Below, piece by piece: positions 21,001 through 31,300 of a stretch of DNA of 64,000 nt. A program made the translations under genes and the position numbers. The DNA comes from Choristoneura fumiferana (taxonomy: Eukaryota > Arthropoda > Insecta > Lepidoptera > Tortricidae). How positions within the stretch are numbered: position 1 is the stretch's first letter; every line of letters begins with the position of its first letter. Location of the stretch: positions 11,592,616 through 11,656,615 of the forward strand of contig NC_133472.1 in NCBI RefSeq assembly GCF_025370935.1. Direction: 5' to 3'. The notes beneath the pieces were generated by a model, which was not told the origin of the DNA, did not search any database, and saw only the letters and a program-made list of their open reading frames with translations.

Positions 21001-23420
21001 TTACAGAAAGAAGCAGCGGCCCTTAATCTGACTTACATTGACATGGATGGCAGCATTGGCTGCATGGTCAATGGAGCAGGCCTGGCCATGGCTACAATGG
21101 ACCTGATCGCTCTGAGTGGGGGCCAACCAGCCAACTTTTTGGACCTTGGTGGCGGCGTGGGCCAAGCACAAGTGTCAGCTGCCCTGAAAATCCTGGAGTC
21201 TGACCCAAAAGTTAAAGCCATATTTGTCAATGTCATTGCAGGTAAACCCATGCTATTTTTGAAATTTACTAGCTTTTGCCTGCAACTCTGTCTGCATAGT
21301 TCGGTTATCTCTCTTTCCCAGGGTAAAAACTATCCTATGTCCATCAGAAAGTCTAAATATGTCCATAAAAAATTTAAATAAACCAAAATTTAATCTAAAT
21401 CAGTTCAGCGGTTTACACACGAAAAAGTAACAGACAGACAGTTATGTTTGCATTGAAGGAAGAATATCATCATAACCCATGTTGGAGACATAATCAAGTC
21501 AAGTATGTTTTGCTGTCCCTTTTCACACAAGGCCATTAACTTGACACAACTTTGTACATACCTAAACAAGACTGACTACCTAGGTGCTGTAATGTTTCTG
21601 AGTAGTTAACTAGCATTTTTTAAAGTAACAACGAACTTCCTTATTCATGAAAATTAATTTTCTGTTAACTATATTTTGTTTAGCTTTATGGTCACTTTAA
21701 TATTCACCTTTCCCAAGTGAATAAAAGATAAGTATATGTTGGTATATGTAAGTAAAGAACGTAAGTTTTATACTCACTGCCGCCATTTTTTCGGAACTTC
21801 CCTGGGTGCCGGACTTCGCTCGATGCCTCATACGCATAATATGCGTTAACTTGACTTTCCTCTAGTACAGGATCTCCCAACCTTTATTTCGCCGAGCCTC
21901 CCCCGAACCAAAAATAATAAGATTCAATTAAGTTCGGAACAGTTAATTTACCTACGCTACCTACCAAGTTTTTTTTCGAAAATGCAAACGTACCTATTAC
22001 TACACCCCCCTCCCCACTTGTGATCCTCCCCTCTTTCGAACCTTGCGTGATTTAATGGACGGCCCCTTATGTGAAAATTAGCAAAACCTTTATATGCATT
22101 CAAACAAACGCATCAATACAAAAGCGTCAACTTACTTTTTGTAAAAAAAAATAGAATTGGTATATACCAATTTCATATAGGTATATGAAAAGACGAGTGG
22201 GCATCAATGCAACGATTTACGAGGGGAGGTAAAAAAAGTCGCAGAACAAAGTGGTTGTGAATTAAATAAAACAATTGAATTATTTTTCTTTTTTAATACG
22301 ATTACCCTCGAGTTCAATACACTTTTTGGATCTACTAATTCATTTGTATAAACCATTTAAAATATTGTTTTCTTTGTCCTCGAAATTATCCGAAATGACC
22401 TCCCTCACTTTTTCGTCGGTATGAACTTTTTTTACTCGTATTTCTTTATTCATTTAGGGTACAAATAGTACTCGCTAGGGGTCAGATCCGGGCTGTAGTG
22501 GGGTGGACCAGCGATTCGAAGCCAGACTTGACGAGAGCAGCAGTTGTAACATGGCTCTTGCGAACTGGTGCATTGTAATACAAGAGCAACACACCCTTCC
22601 ACAACTTTCGCTTTCTTTTTCCTTCTTCGCATGTTTTTTTTTACTTGTAAATTAAATCAGGATAATGTTAGTTGACCTCTACATTAAGGTAAAAATATAA
22701 TATATCTATAATATATATATCTATTTTTTAATATGATGGAAATATCCATCACTCTGATCTTAAGTGTAGTACTAAATAAATTAAACATTTGTGACAATCA
22801 CAATTTGGGGATTGTCACATTTTTTATGTAGGTAATAATTCTTATTTTATTTTATACAGCAGTTACAAAATATTTAATCTATGTGATATTTCTCAGAAAA
22901 CGGATATATAATATAAAAAAAATAATTGGCCAAACTGAAACGAAGACTCGTTCAATTCGTTATTTTGTGTATGAATAATAAATATTCGCCATACTTTACG
23001 AGCGAAGTCGTTGCATAATGATGTAAATTTCCATCACATACTTTCGATTTATATGCTTTCGATTTTCGAAAAGGTCTCACTATAACTGAGCATAAACTTT
23101 GTTTAATAATGTTTCCTCCTAATACTTAATTCCGCTTACTTTTGGACCTCCCCTCGTATCTATCATCCTCGAGTCGATGTAAAAGTTGTGTGATAATGTT
23201 AATTTTTATTTCAGGTATTGTGAACTGTGCTAACATAGCCAATGGGATAGTAGCTGCTTGCAAGGAGAACCCACTACAACACCCTATGGTCATACGGCTG
23301 GAAGGCACAAACTCTGTCATGGCTAGAAAGATTCTACAGGAGTCCGGCCTTCCCATACACATCATCAACGACGCCGATGAGGCTGCTCAGACCGTCGTAA
23401 AATTAGCAAATAAAAACTAA
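18063..23420 (+). CDS. SUCLG2: Succinate-CoA ligase, GTP-type beta subunit, mitochondrial
   Basis: With the alpha subunit it interconverts succinyl-CoA and succinate with GDP/GTP in the mitochondrial matrix (citric acid cycle). Four coding exons: 18063-18737, 18832-18987, 21007-21241, 23215-23420, all GT..AG, giving 423 residues. Residues 1-29 are a basic, acid-free presequence. The mature part starts LNLQEYHSKD. The ATP-grasp fold shows KAQILAGGRGKG, FKGGVHLTK and TKQTPKEGIKVEKVMVAES, then EINPLVETDDGRVVAVDAKI. The C-terminal ligase part has NGAGLAMATMDLI, FLDLGGG and VRLEGTNS. The spelling follows GTP-type rather than ATP-type beta subunits (Drosophila ScsbetaG). Substrate preference is inferred from that similarity. 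Introns 2 and 3 hold a LINE fragment, Helitron fragments and a mariner. It is tail to tail with PMPCA. Confidence 0.95.
19620..19880. mobile_element. Palindromic element with ATTAAATATAATGACCCGG ends
   Basis: ATTAAATATAATGACCCGGA and TAACTCACGTCTTA at the left pair with TAAGACGTGAGTTA and TCCGGGTCATTATATTTAAT at the right. Further in, TTTAGCTCGACATGTT pairs with AACATGTCGAACTAAA. The loop is GC-rich. A decayed partial copy is at 44696-44818. It lies in SUCLG2 intron 2. Confidence 0.8.
20184..20345 (-). mobile_element. Helitron 3'-end fragment (reversed)
   Basis: It begins ACTAGCTGTTGCCCGCGCAA, the reverse complement of a Helitron end GCGGGCAACAGCTAGT. The remainder resembles the lepidopteran element body (AAATCAGTCAAAGTAGAAAC). 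Related fragments are at 21269-21441, 52357-52570 and 59203-59420. Confidence 0.6.
20595..20820 (+). mobile_element. 3' fragment of an RTE-like LINE, decayed
   Basis: The plus-strand frame reads VSHIARKTDIHWGRKVLVW, a stop, then SVGRPPTSWTDDIVRIAS and NWWMQ. This matches the C-terminal tail of endonuclease-reverse transcriptases (GRPPxRWxDD). It ends in a GATGATGATGACGATGA tail, as RTE elements often do. Stops interrupt it. It lies in SUCLG2 intron 2. Confidence 0.75.
21269..21441 (-). mobile_element. Helitron-type fragment (reversed)
   Basis: It begins ACTAGCTTTTGCCTGCAACT and contains CTAAATCAGTTCAGCGGTTT and AAAAAGTAACAGACAGACAG, as in other lepidopteran copies. It starts 27 bases after a SUCLG2 splice donor. 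Confidence 0.6.
22218..23158 (-). mobile_element. Mariner element, decayed, in SUCLG2 intron 3
   Basis: Terminal inverted repeats: TACGAGGGGAGGTAAAAAAA at the left and the reverse complement of TACGAGGGGAGGTCCAAAAG at the right, each flanked by TA, the mariner target site. The length of about 940 bp is shorter than the usual 1.3 kb, so part is deleted. The minus strand keeps transposase C-terminal motifs (next entry). It sits close to the final SUCLG2 exon: its right TIR is about 55 bases from the acceptor. Confidence 0.85.
22440..22632 (-). pseudogene. Mariner transposase remnant (C-terminal part)
   Basis: Two minus-strand frames must be joined to follow the transposase: NAPVRKSHVTTAALVKSGFE in one, then HYSPDLTPSEYYLYPK in the other. 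The second holds the SPDL..SEY block containing the third catalytic aspartate region of mariner enzymes. The frameshift between them, and the lack of the N-terminal part, show it is inactive. Confidence 0.82.
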
Positions 23421-23810
23421 ATCTTTAGTTTAATGCCCGAATTAACCTTATTTACAGGTAAACAATGAGTTACAGGAATTGTTATAGTTGTTATTGTTTT
23501 TGTAATTTTTGTTTATTCTCCTGGCCTGTGTTATATTAAAATATACAATACTAATCAAATATCGAATTGAAGACTGAGTAAATTGCTAACACAATCAAAA
23601 ATTAATGACTTCAAGTCTTGGGATTGTAAATTCACAAGTGTCTTCCAAAAATGTTTTAACTGTGGCTTTGTTTATGTTTAGTTTTAAGAATATTGTAAAT
23701 AGATGCATATTTTAGAAAACTTGTTTATTTTTAACATCCTCGTTTGCCTTGAGTTATTGGCCTCTCTTCTAATTCTAATTGAATATCTACAGCAAGCTTA
23801 ATAATTGTAA

Positions 23811-23816
23811 AATAAA
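23811..23816 (+). terminator. Candidate poly(A) signal AATAAA of SUCLG2
   Basis: AATAAA lies 390 bases after the stop codon. It is the first canonical hexamer that I found downstream. Whether the real site uses it or a variant nearer the stop is open. Confidence 0.35.
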
Positions 23817-24816
23817 ATAAGTCTATGGTCAAGGAAAATAATAAATTTATTGAACAACACAGTAGGTAGGTAATAGCTAAATATACATTAAATTCTAAAT
23901 GTATTAATTACTGTTGAGATACTGAAAATCTGTATTTACAAATAAATACAGTTTGTTTTAAATTTTATGTAGACGACTTTCAAGTCCAATATTAATTTCA
24001 CTACATTCTATTAATCATTGTTAATCTATCACCAGTACCAAAAGAATTTCATAAATCTTCATATCAAATAACAAAATGCGCGCAAAAATAATGTAGCGTT
24101 TGAACGTTATTTCCATCGCGAATATTCACTCAAAAACATCTCAGTGCATTGCAGACTAGCGTTTTATACGCGCCAATAACCTCGTCTTTGAAAGCGCATG
24201 TACGCGGGCACAGGTGCGCTTTTGTTATCTTCAAGCGTTGACGAGAATATAAGCTCGTATAAGCGCGAGCGAGAAGATGTCCTTTAGACCAAACACGAGC
24301 AAACACGCAGGAATGAGCGCGTACACGCGTACGCGCGTGTAAGCGTGTATGCCAAAAACGAGCGTATACTCGCACGAACGATATGTGAAAAAAAAAATAC
24401 GCGTATGTTCCTCTTGTATTAGGAAGGGTAAGAAAAAGACATCAACAAACCTAACTACTATCAGAACAGGACTGTTAGTGACATTTTATATTGTCTCGTT
24501 CATAGACCATGACAGTAAGAAACAATGTATTCATTGAGCGACTCTCGTGTATTTAAATGGTGACTAAACTCCATTTACACGTGAATGCTCGCGATGGATG
24601 CCGTTTTTTATGTGCATTCGATGCAATATTACATTAATAACCATGAAGTTTGAGTAGTTCGGCAACGTTCACCGTCCCTGCAAAACGCATTACATAGTTG
24701 TACCTATCAATAACTAAAACTGACCGTAACTACGTCATTGAATAAAATTATAAGTTGTTAATAGTATTATAATAACGTCAACGTCCTCAAGGTTGACTCT
24801 AGAATCTTCGTTATTA

Positions 24817-25135
24817 TTAACACGTTCGGTCCCAGTGACACGTCTGTGACTTTTTACTGTCTGTCTGTGATTTGTGACTGATGGATGTGAGATATGCGTA
24901 GACATAGCGTAAGAGCTTAGTCGATATCCGGCAACGTTCCGCTAAGCCCTTACGCTAAGCCAGCCTTTAGGAGGTACGTATTATTTTGACACATTAAACG
25001 ATGTGTTGTTGGCACCGGAATGTCGTCTGTGACACATATCGTATACGTGTCACTGGCATAGAAGTGACTGCTGTGGGATATTCGTAGGCATAGCGTGAGA
25101 GTTTAGTGGATCGTTGCCGGGGCCGAACGTGTTAA
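24817..25135. mobile_element. MITE with TTAACACGTTCGG ends, copy 1
   Basis: The left end TTAACACGTTCGG is the exact reverse complement of the right end CCGAACGTGTTAA. The interior has TAAGCCCTTACGCTAAGCCA and TATACGTGTCACTGGCATAG. A second copy is at 29915-30272, in an intron of the neighbouring PMPCA. The TTAA target suggests piggyBac-like mobilisation. Confidence 0.8.
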
Positions 25136-25388
25136 CGACACCTTTCTGCCGATTTCGACGCTTTTTTATATGCTCAGCTCCAACCCGCCGATTTGTTAAT
25201 TCGCTTCTTACAGACAGTTAAAAGTGGGAATCGGGTGAAGGTCATTTGCTTATAACGGTATACTCAATGCTACTTTAATTTTTTATTATAGAAATAGCAA
25301 AACAAAATTTGTGCCGTCACGAACTAATCAAACGTCATGATTTTTAAATATTTTTCAATTATTTCCGTAATAGCGAAAGTTATTTAGT

Positions 25389-28300
25389 TCAGGCTCGGAA
25401 CAGATTAATCCGTCGTCCTTGGGGTGAAGAGTCGGACTTGTTCAGAGACATGTTGGCCATTATTTCATCCAAGTTCGGTAGGTGAGCCAACTTGCCGCGA
25501 GCGGCCACTGAAGGCCGTCCACTGAGCATGCGTCGCGCTACTCGGACGATGTCGTCTGCTGTGACTTTTTCTAAAACAAAAGGCGATTGTTAAGTGTGCG
25601 CTCAGTGATGTAACAAAAACATGATAAAGGCTGGACATTGACAAGACATTGGTTGCAGCACCAATCTTTTTACAAAATAAGTATGATTGGAATGGACGAG
25701 AAAGATATAGGAGCAGCAAGATTATCAAAGCACAATCCAACATTTTTACAAGTGTGTCTGTACGAATCTCACCTATTTCATTGATGAAGAACGAGGGCGG
25801 CTTCCTTTTGCCGGTAGCGAGCACTTGGCGCCCGACGTCTTCAAACACTACCGGTCTCGCTTCAAGGTTCATCAACAACATTGACTGCAACTGGGTCTTG
25901 GCGCGCTGCAACAAAAAAAAAACCTCAGTTATGTCGAGGAAATAAAGCATATAAACGCAACGTATCTGGGATTTAAGTACGTTCTCTGAAAAGCAACGAA
26001 CTTTACGCTATCTGGTTTGTACAGAAACCTTCGTAAGTTTTAGAAATTTTACCTTCAGTTCAGATTCGCCGACTTTCCCCGCCATGTTGGCTAGTTCGCG
26101 GGCGATCACGAGCGTAGTGTCGTAAATGCGGTTCGGAGGTGACGCTGAGTGCACGCAGAAGAGCCCCGTGTCGCCGTATGCGTGGTTGTATGCTGTCGCG
26201 TTGAACATCCAATGATATCTGAAAGATGCAGTTTTATGTAAAGAAGATTTCCTTATAAAAGCCTGACCAGAAATTTATGACTATTCGCCATGTTGCGGAA
26301 TTTCATTGGAAATAATTTCTTACACTGGCAATAATTTTAATGATTGTCAGATTTGTCAGTGTCACTGTGGCGGTTTCTTTGAACAATAACAAAAAGTGCC
26401 CAAAACGATTAGTAGCCAACAACGGATCATTGTAAAAAAACTATTTCACTATAAAACCTTTCCAAATTAACATCAGAGCTATCAGGTAAACGTTGTAGAC
26501 AAGTCAAGATGTCATTGTTCCGACTATACTGAACTATTGCCATGTAAATAAGAACAATAGCGCCCTCTTGACAATAGTCATATATTTTTGGTTTACCTTT
26601 ACATATTTCCGTGAAAAGTTTACTTATGTGCTCTGGTTAGAAATGATCCGAATTGTTCCTACTTGTACTTAATAAATAAAGACCATTTTAAGGGCAACAA
26701 GTGTAAATAGTAACGTTAATATTACTCTCTCCTTGGTGCGGCCACATGCAGCCGCTCGAGGCTTGTTTGCAGCGATAAATCTGGTCACGTGAGCCTGTTT
26801 TGAATTTCGCCGCAGCAGCTCAAGAAAAATGAGTAGCAAAGTCGTAAAAGTCTCCTTTAATGGCAGTCGTGGCACAAATAAAAGAAATTGAAGTGAATAA
26901 AAACAAAAAATTACAGTGTTTTTTCCGAAATTCAGAGGTTTCTTTTCCAGCGATAAAGCTCAACATTTTCAGCTTTGTCGCTATATGTCACGTGACCAGA
27001 TTTGACGCTTGAAACGAGCGTCGAGCGGCTGCATGTGGCCGCACCTTAAAGGTGAGACTAAACCACCACAATAATGGCTACCTGTGTAATAATTTAGCAA
27101 AAACACTGATTTCGTACAGTAATAGCTTTACCTGTTGAGCACATTCGTGTAAAGACGCGTGTACATCCCCTTGCCAGGCCCGCCGGCTGAAAACGACCCG
27201 CCGCCACCCATCATCATGTTGAGGACACATGTAGCCACGAAATCGGGATCTCCGTGCGAACAACCTGACAAATTAACATATACTTAGTAGTCCCACTGCC
27301 GGCAAATATAGCTGTGGCTCAAGCTCAAAACACGGCAAGCCGGGATGCTTCGGTTATGAATGTCTATTGCTTGCGTCACACTTGATAAGATAAGTGTCAT
27401 GTAAGTGGCGAGGAAAGGAGACAGAGACGTAGTGTAGCCAAATTATTCGTCCTCCATGCCGCCAGACCTGGATTTGTCAATAGACCGTATGCCGCAGCCT
27501 AGGGGCGGCAGATTTCAAAGGACGAGAAAATGGCCAGTAAGTACAATTTATCGTCATAGCCGGCAAGAGAACAGGGAAGAATTGTGCGGACGAATTGAAG
27601 CAGTGTGTGGCTGCTACATCACACATTGCGATGTGAGCAGTGATAATTAAAACAATACCAATAAACAAATACTCACTTTCCAATCCAATTACGACATGAG
27701 AAAGCTCCGGTAAGTCAGACCCGGGGTAGAGGGGTATTTCGCATTCTTCCTGTAAACAAAACGACATTGCATACATCATAAAATAAATTATAATCATGTC
27801 ATATTATACAAGGTGTTAATCCTTTAAATTATACAAGGTGTTAATGAAATAAATGAAAACTTCAAGACGCCTCAAAAATATTTTTTAATTTTATGTTAGT
27901 TGATTGCAATTATTTTCGAATGCCGTCATTATTCCAAAAAAATATCGTGTTTTGCTAATTCAGTAATTCTAATTGGTTTATAACTATACAGTTAAACACC
28001 TACGAATAAATAATAAGTTATTATTTATTCGTAGCTATACACTCATAATTTTATTGATCAGTTCAGTTGCGCCTCGATGTTTTTGGATGAAAATCAAAAC
28101 TGATGGGAAAACAGCCAGTATTAAATTATTTAAATACCTATGTATTTACTATTTAGCATGTCTAAAATGGTCAGTTAAACGTTTTAGTGAGGTTGCATAT
28201 AATTCAGTATAACATTGGTCTCTAGAAGGTCACAGAAGAAGTGGTTCTAAACATTTTTTGTGAAGTCGTAATAATGATGATGATGATGATGATGATGATG

Positions 28301-31300
28301 ACGAATAAAAGTAATAAGATGAAGTCATATTTTTTTATTTTGTAAGTAGATAAGTTTGTAATGTACTTACAAAATAACACAATATTATTACGTAATTTGC
28401 TACATAATCTTAATTAGATTTATATTTATACAATTAATAACTGTGTTTCTTGAACTTCGTTTCTTACAGTATACATGTTGTTTACCTCTGCCTCTTTAGG
28501 TATGTTATAGGAAGACATTTCTGTTTTTAACAAAATAGAACAAGTTTTTTTTATTGTTTTTAAATTATATTAAAAATAGCAAAATTAATCTCACTGACCA
28601 TGTTGCATTCGTAACTTTTAGACTAGGCAAGGCACAATAAAAAAAGGAATAAGTATGTTGTTGTTTTATTAAATATGGCTCTGTCCATTGGAGGACAATT
28701 TTCCCAGTGTCTAGTAGTGCCGTTGTACGGTAAAAAAATTCTAGAAAACGAAATATGAGAGGTAATGGTGGATGAACAATGACCAAAAAAGGAATTTAAA
28801 AAATAATCTTGCTTGGGTATCATAGCCTCCTGAGACCCCGCGTCAAATGTTTAATACAAGAATTTTAAACTTAATAATGCACTAAGAAGGGATTTTTTAA
28901 ATTCCCATGAATTAGGTACAGTTTGCATTAAAACATCAGAAACTTACTAATGAGGGCTATCGCGTATGAATTCGCCACTAGAGGCGCTAGTGTAGCGTGA
29001 GGTCTCCGAAATGTCAAATCTCATAGTTTTTGGGTGAGCTACGCGGTTTTATTTATAATTAGAATAATATTGTGAATATTTTGCAATATCTGAAATTAAT
29101 TATGGCAAATATGCGTTCCGGGGCAATGAATGTCTGTGTTTTGAGACAGTTTTGTCTTTCGGAAACCTTTGTCCTCCCTTTTTTCCGAACAAAACGGGGA
29201 CTATGCAACACTGTGGCATGCTCGATATTTTTATGGTACGGTTTTAAGGTGTATTAAATATGATTTTAATCTAAACTTTGTTTTCACGCCCGTAATGGCC
29301 GTAATAACAGACTGAAAGCCATACTTAAAAACCTCACGCAACAGTGCGCCATCTAGTGAGACAAAAAACGATAGCCCTCATTGAATTAGAATGATTGACG
29401 ATTGTATAGGTACCTACCTGTTCCATGCCACCTGTATACTGTGCTATAGACTTGTCGACTTTCGGTGTGAATGTGTCGCTGTCTTCAGAGTGCCATGTCG
29501 GCTTCATGTCTACAAAATATTTTTGTACGTACTCGACGAAAGGCTCGTGATCAACCTAAAATGAGAGCAAATTATATTGATTAAATATTGTCCGAATTGA
29601 TTAAAATAATACATCCTGCTATACTTCAAGTCCCATTATTGTGTAAAAGAGAGTTAGTTCATCGTCAAACTTCTTTTTAAAATCGCTCACCTTTTAAAGT
29701 CAGCCCGGTTTTCGTTACTACAGACAGACGTTATAAATGTGAAAGTTTGTAAGTTTATTAGTGGTCAAATAGCCCTTAAATAACTGCGCCGATTTGGAAG
29801 AAGCTTTGCTTAGCGTATCGAAAGACCATATCCTGAAGGCGGATATTTTGAAAGCAGGAAATTTCGGACTTTTGGAGATGTCACATTTCATGATACAGTA
29901 CTAAGTAAGATATGTTAACACGTTCGGGTTCGGTCCAAGTGACACAAACTGTCACTTTTTAGTTCTTACTCCTATGCCAGTGGCCAGTCGCACGTATAGC
30001 TTAGTGGATTGCATTCGGCTCCGGCAACGTTCCGCTAAGCCCTTACGCTATGCCAGCCTTTATGAGGTACGAATTATTTTGACACGACATGCGTGTCACC
30101 GGCGCAAAGGAGAAAGAATTTTTGATCTCAGACGTTGTGTTACTGGCACCGGACGGAATGTGTGCCGTATGTGACACGTATACGTGTCACTGGCATAGAA
30201 GTGACTGCTGTGGGATATGCGTAGGCATAGCGTAAGAGCTTAGTGGATCGTTGCCGGAGCCGAACGTGTTAATTGACATTTCTGAGTGTGAGCTAATTTT
30301 ACGTTATTATTATGAATAAAATATAATTATAAATTCCAGTGTCTAATTAAGAGCTTAGTGGATCGTTGCCGGAGCCGAACGTGTTAATTGACATTTCTGA
30401 GTGTGAGCTAATTTTACGTTATTATTATGAATAAAATATAATTATAAATTCCAGTGTCTAATTAACTACGCGTGGCAGCTTGAATAATATTATAATCTAT
30501 CTGTTGCGTGCAGCCACGCGATAAGAGCGTGAATAACATTTCTCGTTTACGACAGATAAATCATTAGCCTCGTACGTACTCTTATCATATCACACAATCT
30601 TTGGTGTACCTACACATACTTAAACAGATCTAGAACTAAGACAGTCAATGTAATTACTAGCACAAGAGGATTCGCCGCGCCGTCCCTCTCCAAAGTATGG
30701 CTTGAGAAAGGGACGGCGCGTTAAAACCTCGCGGTTAGCCACGTAGTGCTTACGTAGCTGTAGCCTTACAGTGCTTTCATTCTAGCATGGTGCGGGTGAC
30801 ACTTAATGCACGTTTCGTTTTACTCAAAAAAAGTTGCTGCGGTCTAAATAAATGGAAGTATATTTCAGTTGTAGCCTGAATATGACTGACGTAAAATATT
30901 TAAACATAAAGAACTATGTTATATAAAACAAATTTAAGCTATCAGATTTTTATAATCAATTAATTAAATTCAACGCACAATTAAATGAAAAAACGTAATA
31001 TGCCTGAAACGTAACACCAGAAACTCGTTTAGTGATGGGACCTAATGGATCTTGAGTTATATCGGTACTTATTAATTGGTAAGTAACAAATATTCTTGCA
31101 AACTCCGTTTAGCCTTACTTAAGTGGCAAATAATATTCCAACCTAGAATTTCACTAATATTCTCATAAAAAATAGCGCAATAATCGGATTAATGATGACA
31201 TTAATTATGATTAAGATTTTAATTTATTAATTTTATCGACTCAAGTTTCGACACTTTGACTCTCTAGTCTTGTGATATTGACAGCTGTCACCCGCACCAT

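Larger units (their letters stand above)
23421..25388. other. Stretch between the convergent SUCLG2 and PMPCA genes
   Basis: It holds the two 3'UTRs. A poly(A) signal for SUCLG2 may be at 23811-23816. Positions 24060-24400 are unusually rich in CG and alternating purine-pyrimidine words (ACACGCGTACGCGCGTGT), contrasting with the AT-rich flanks. A TTAA MITE occupies 24817-25135. No gene is recognised. Confidence 0.6.
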
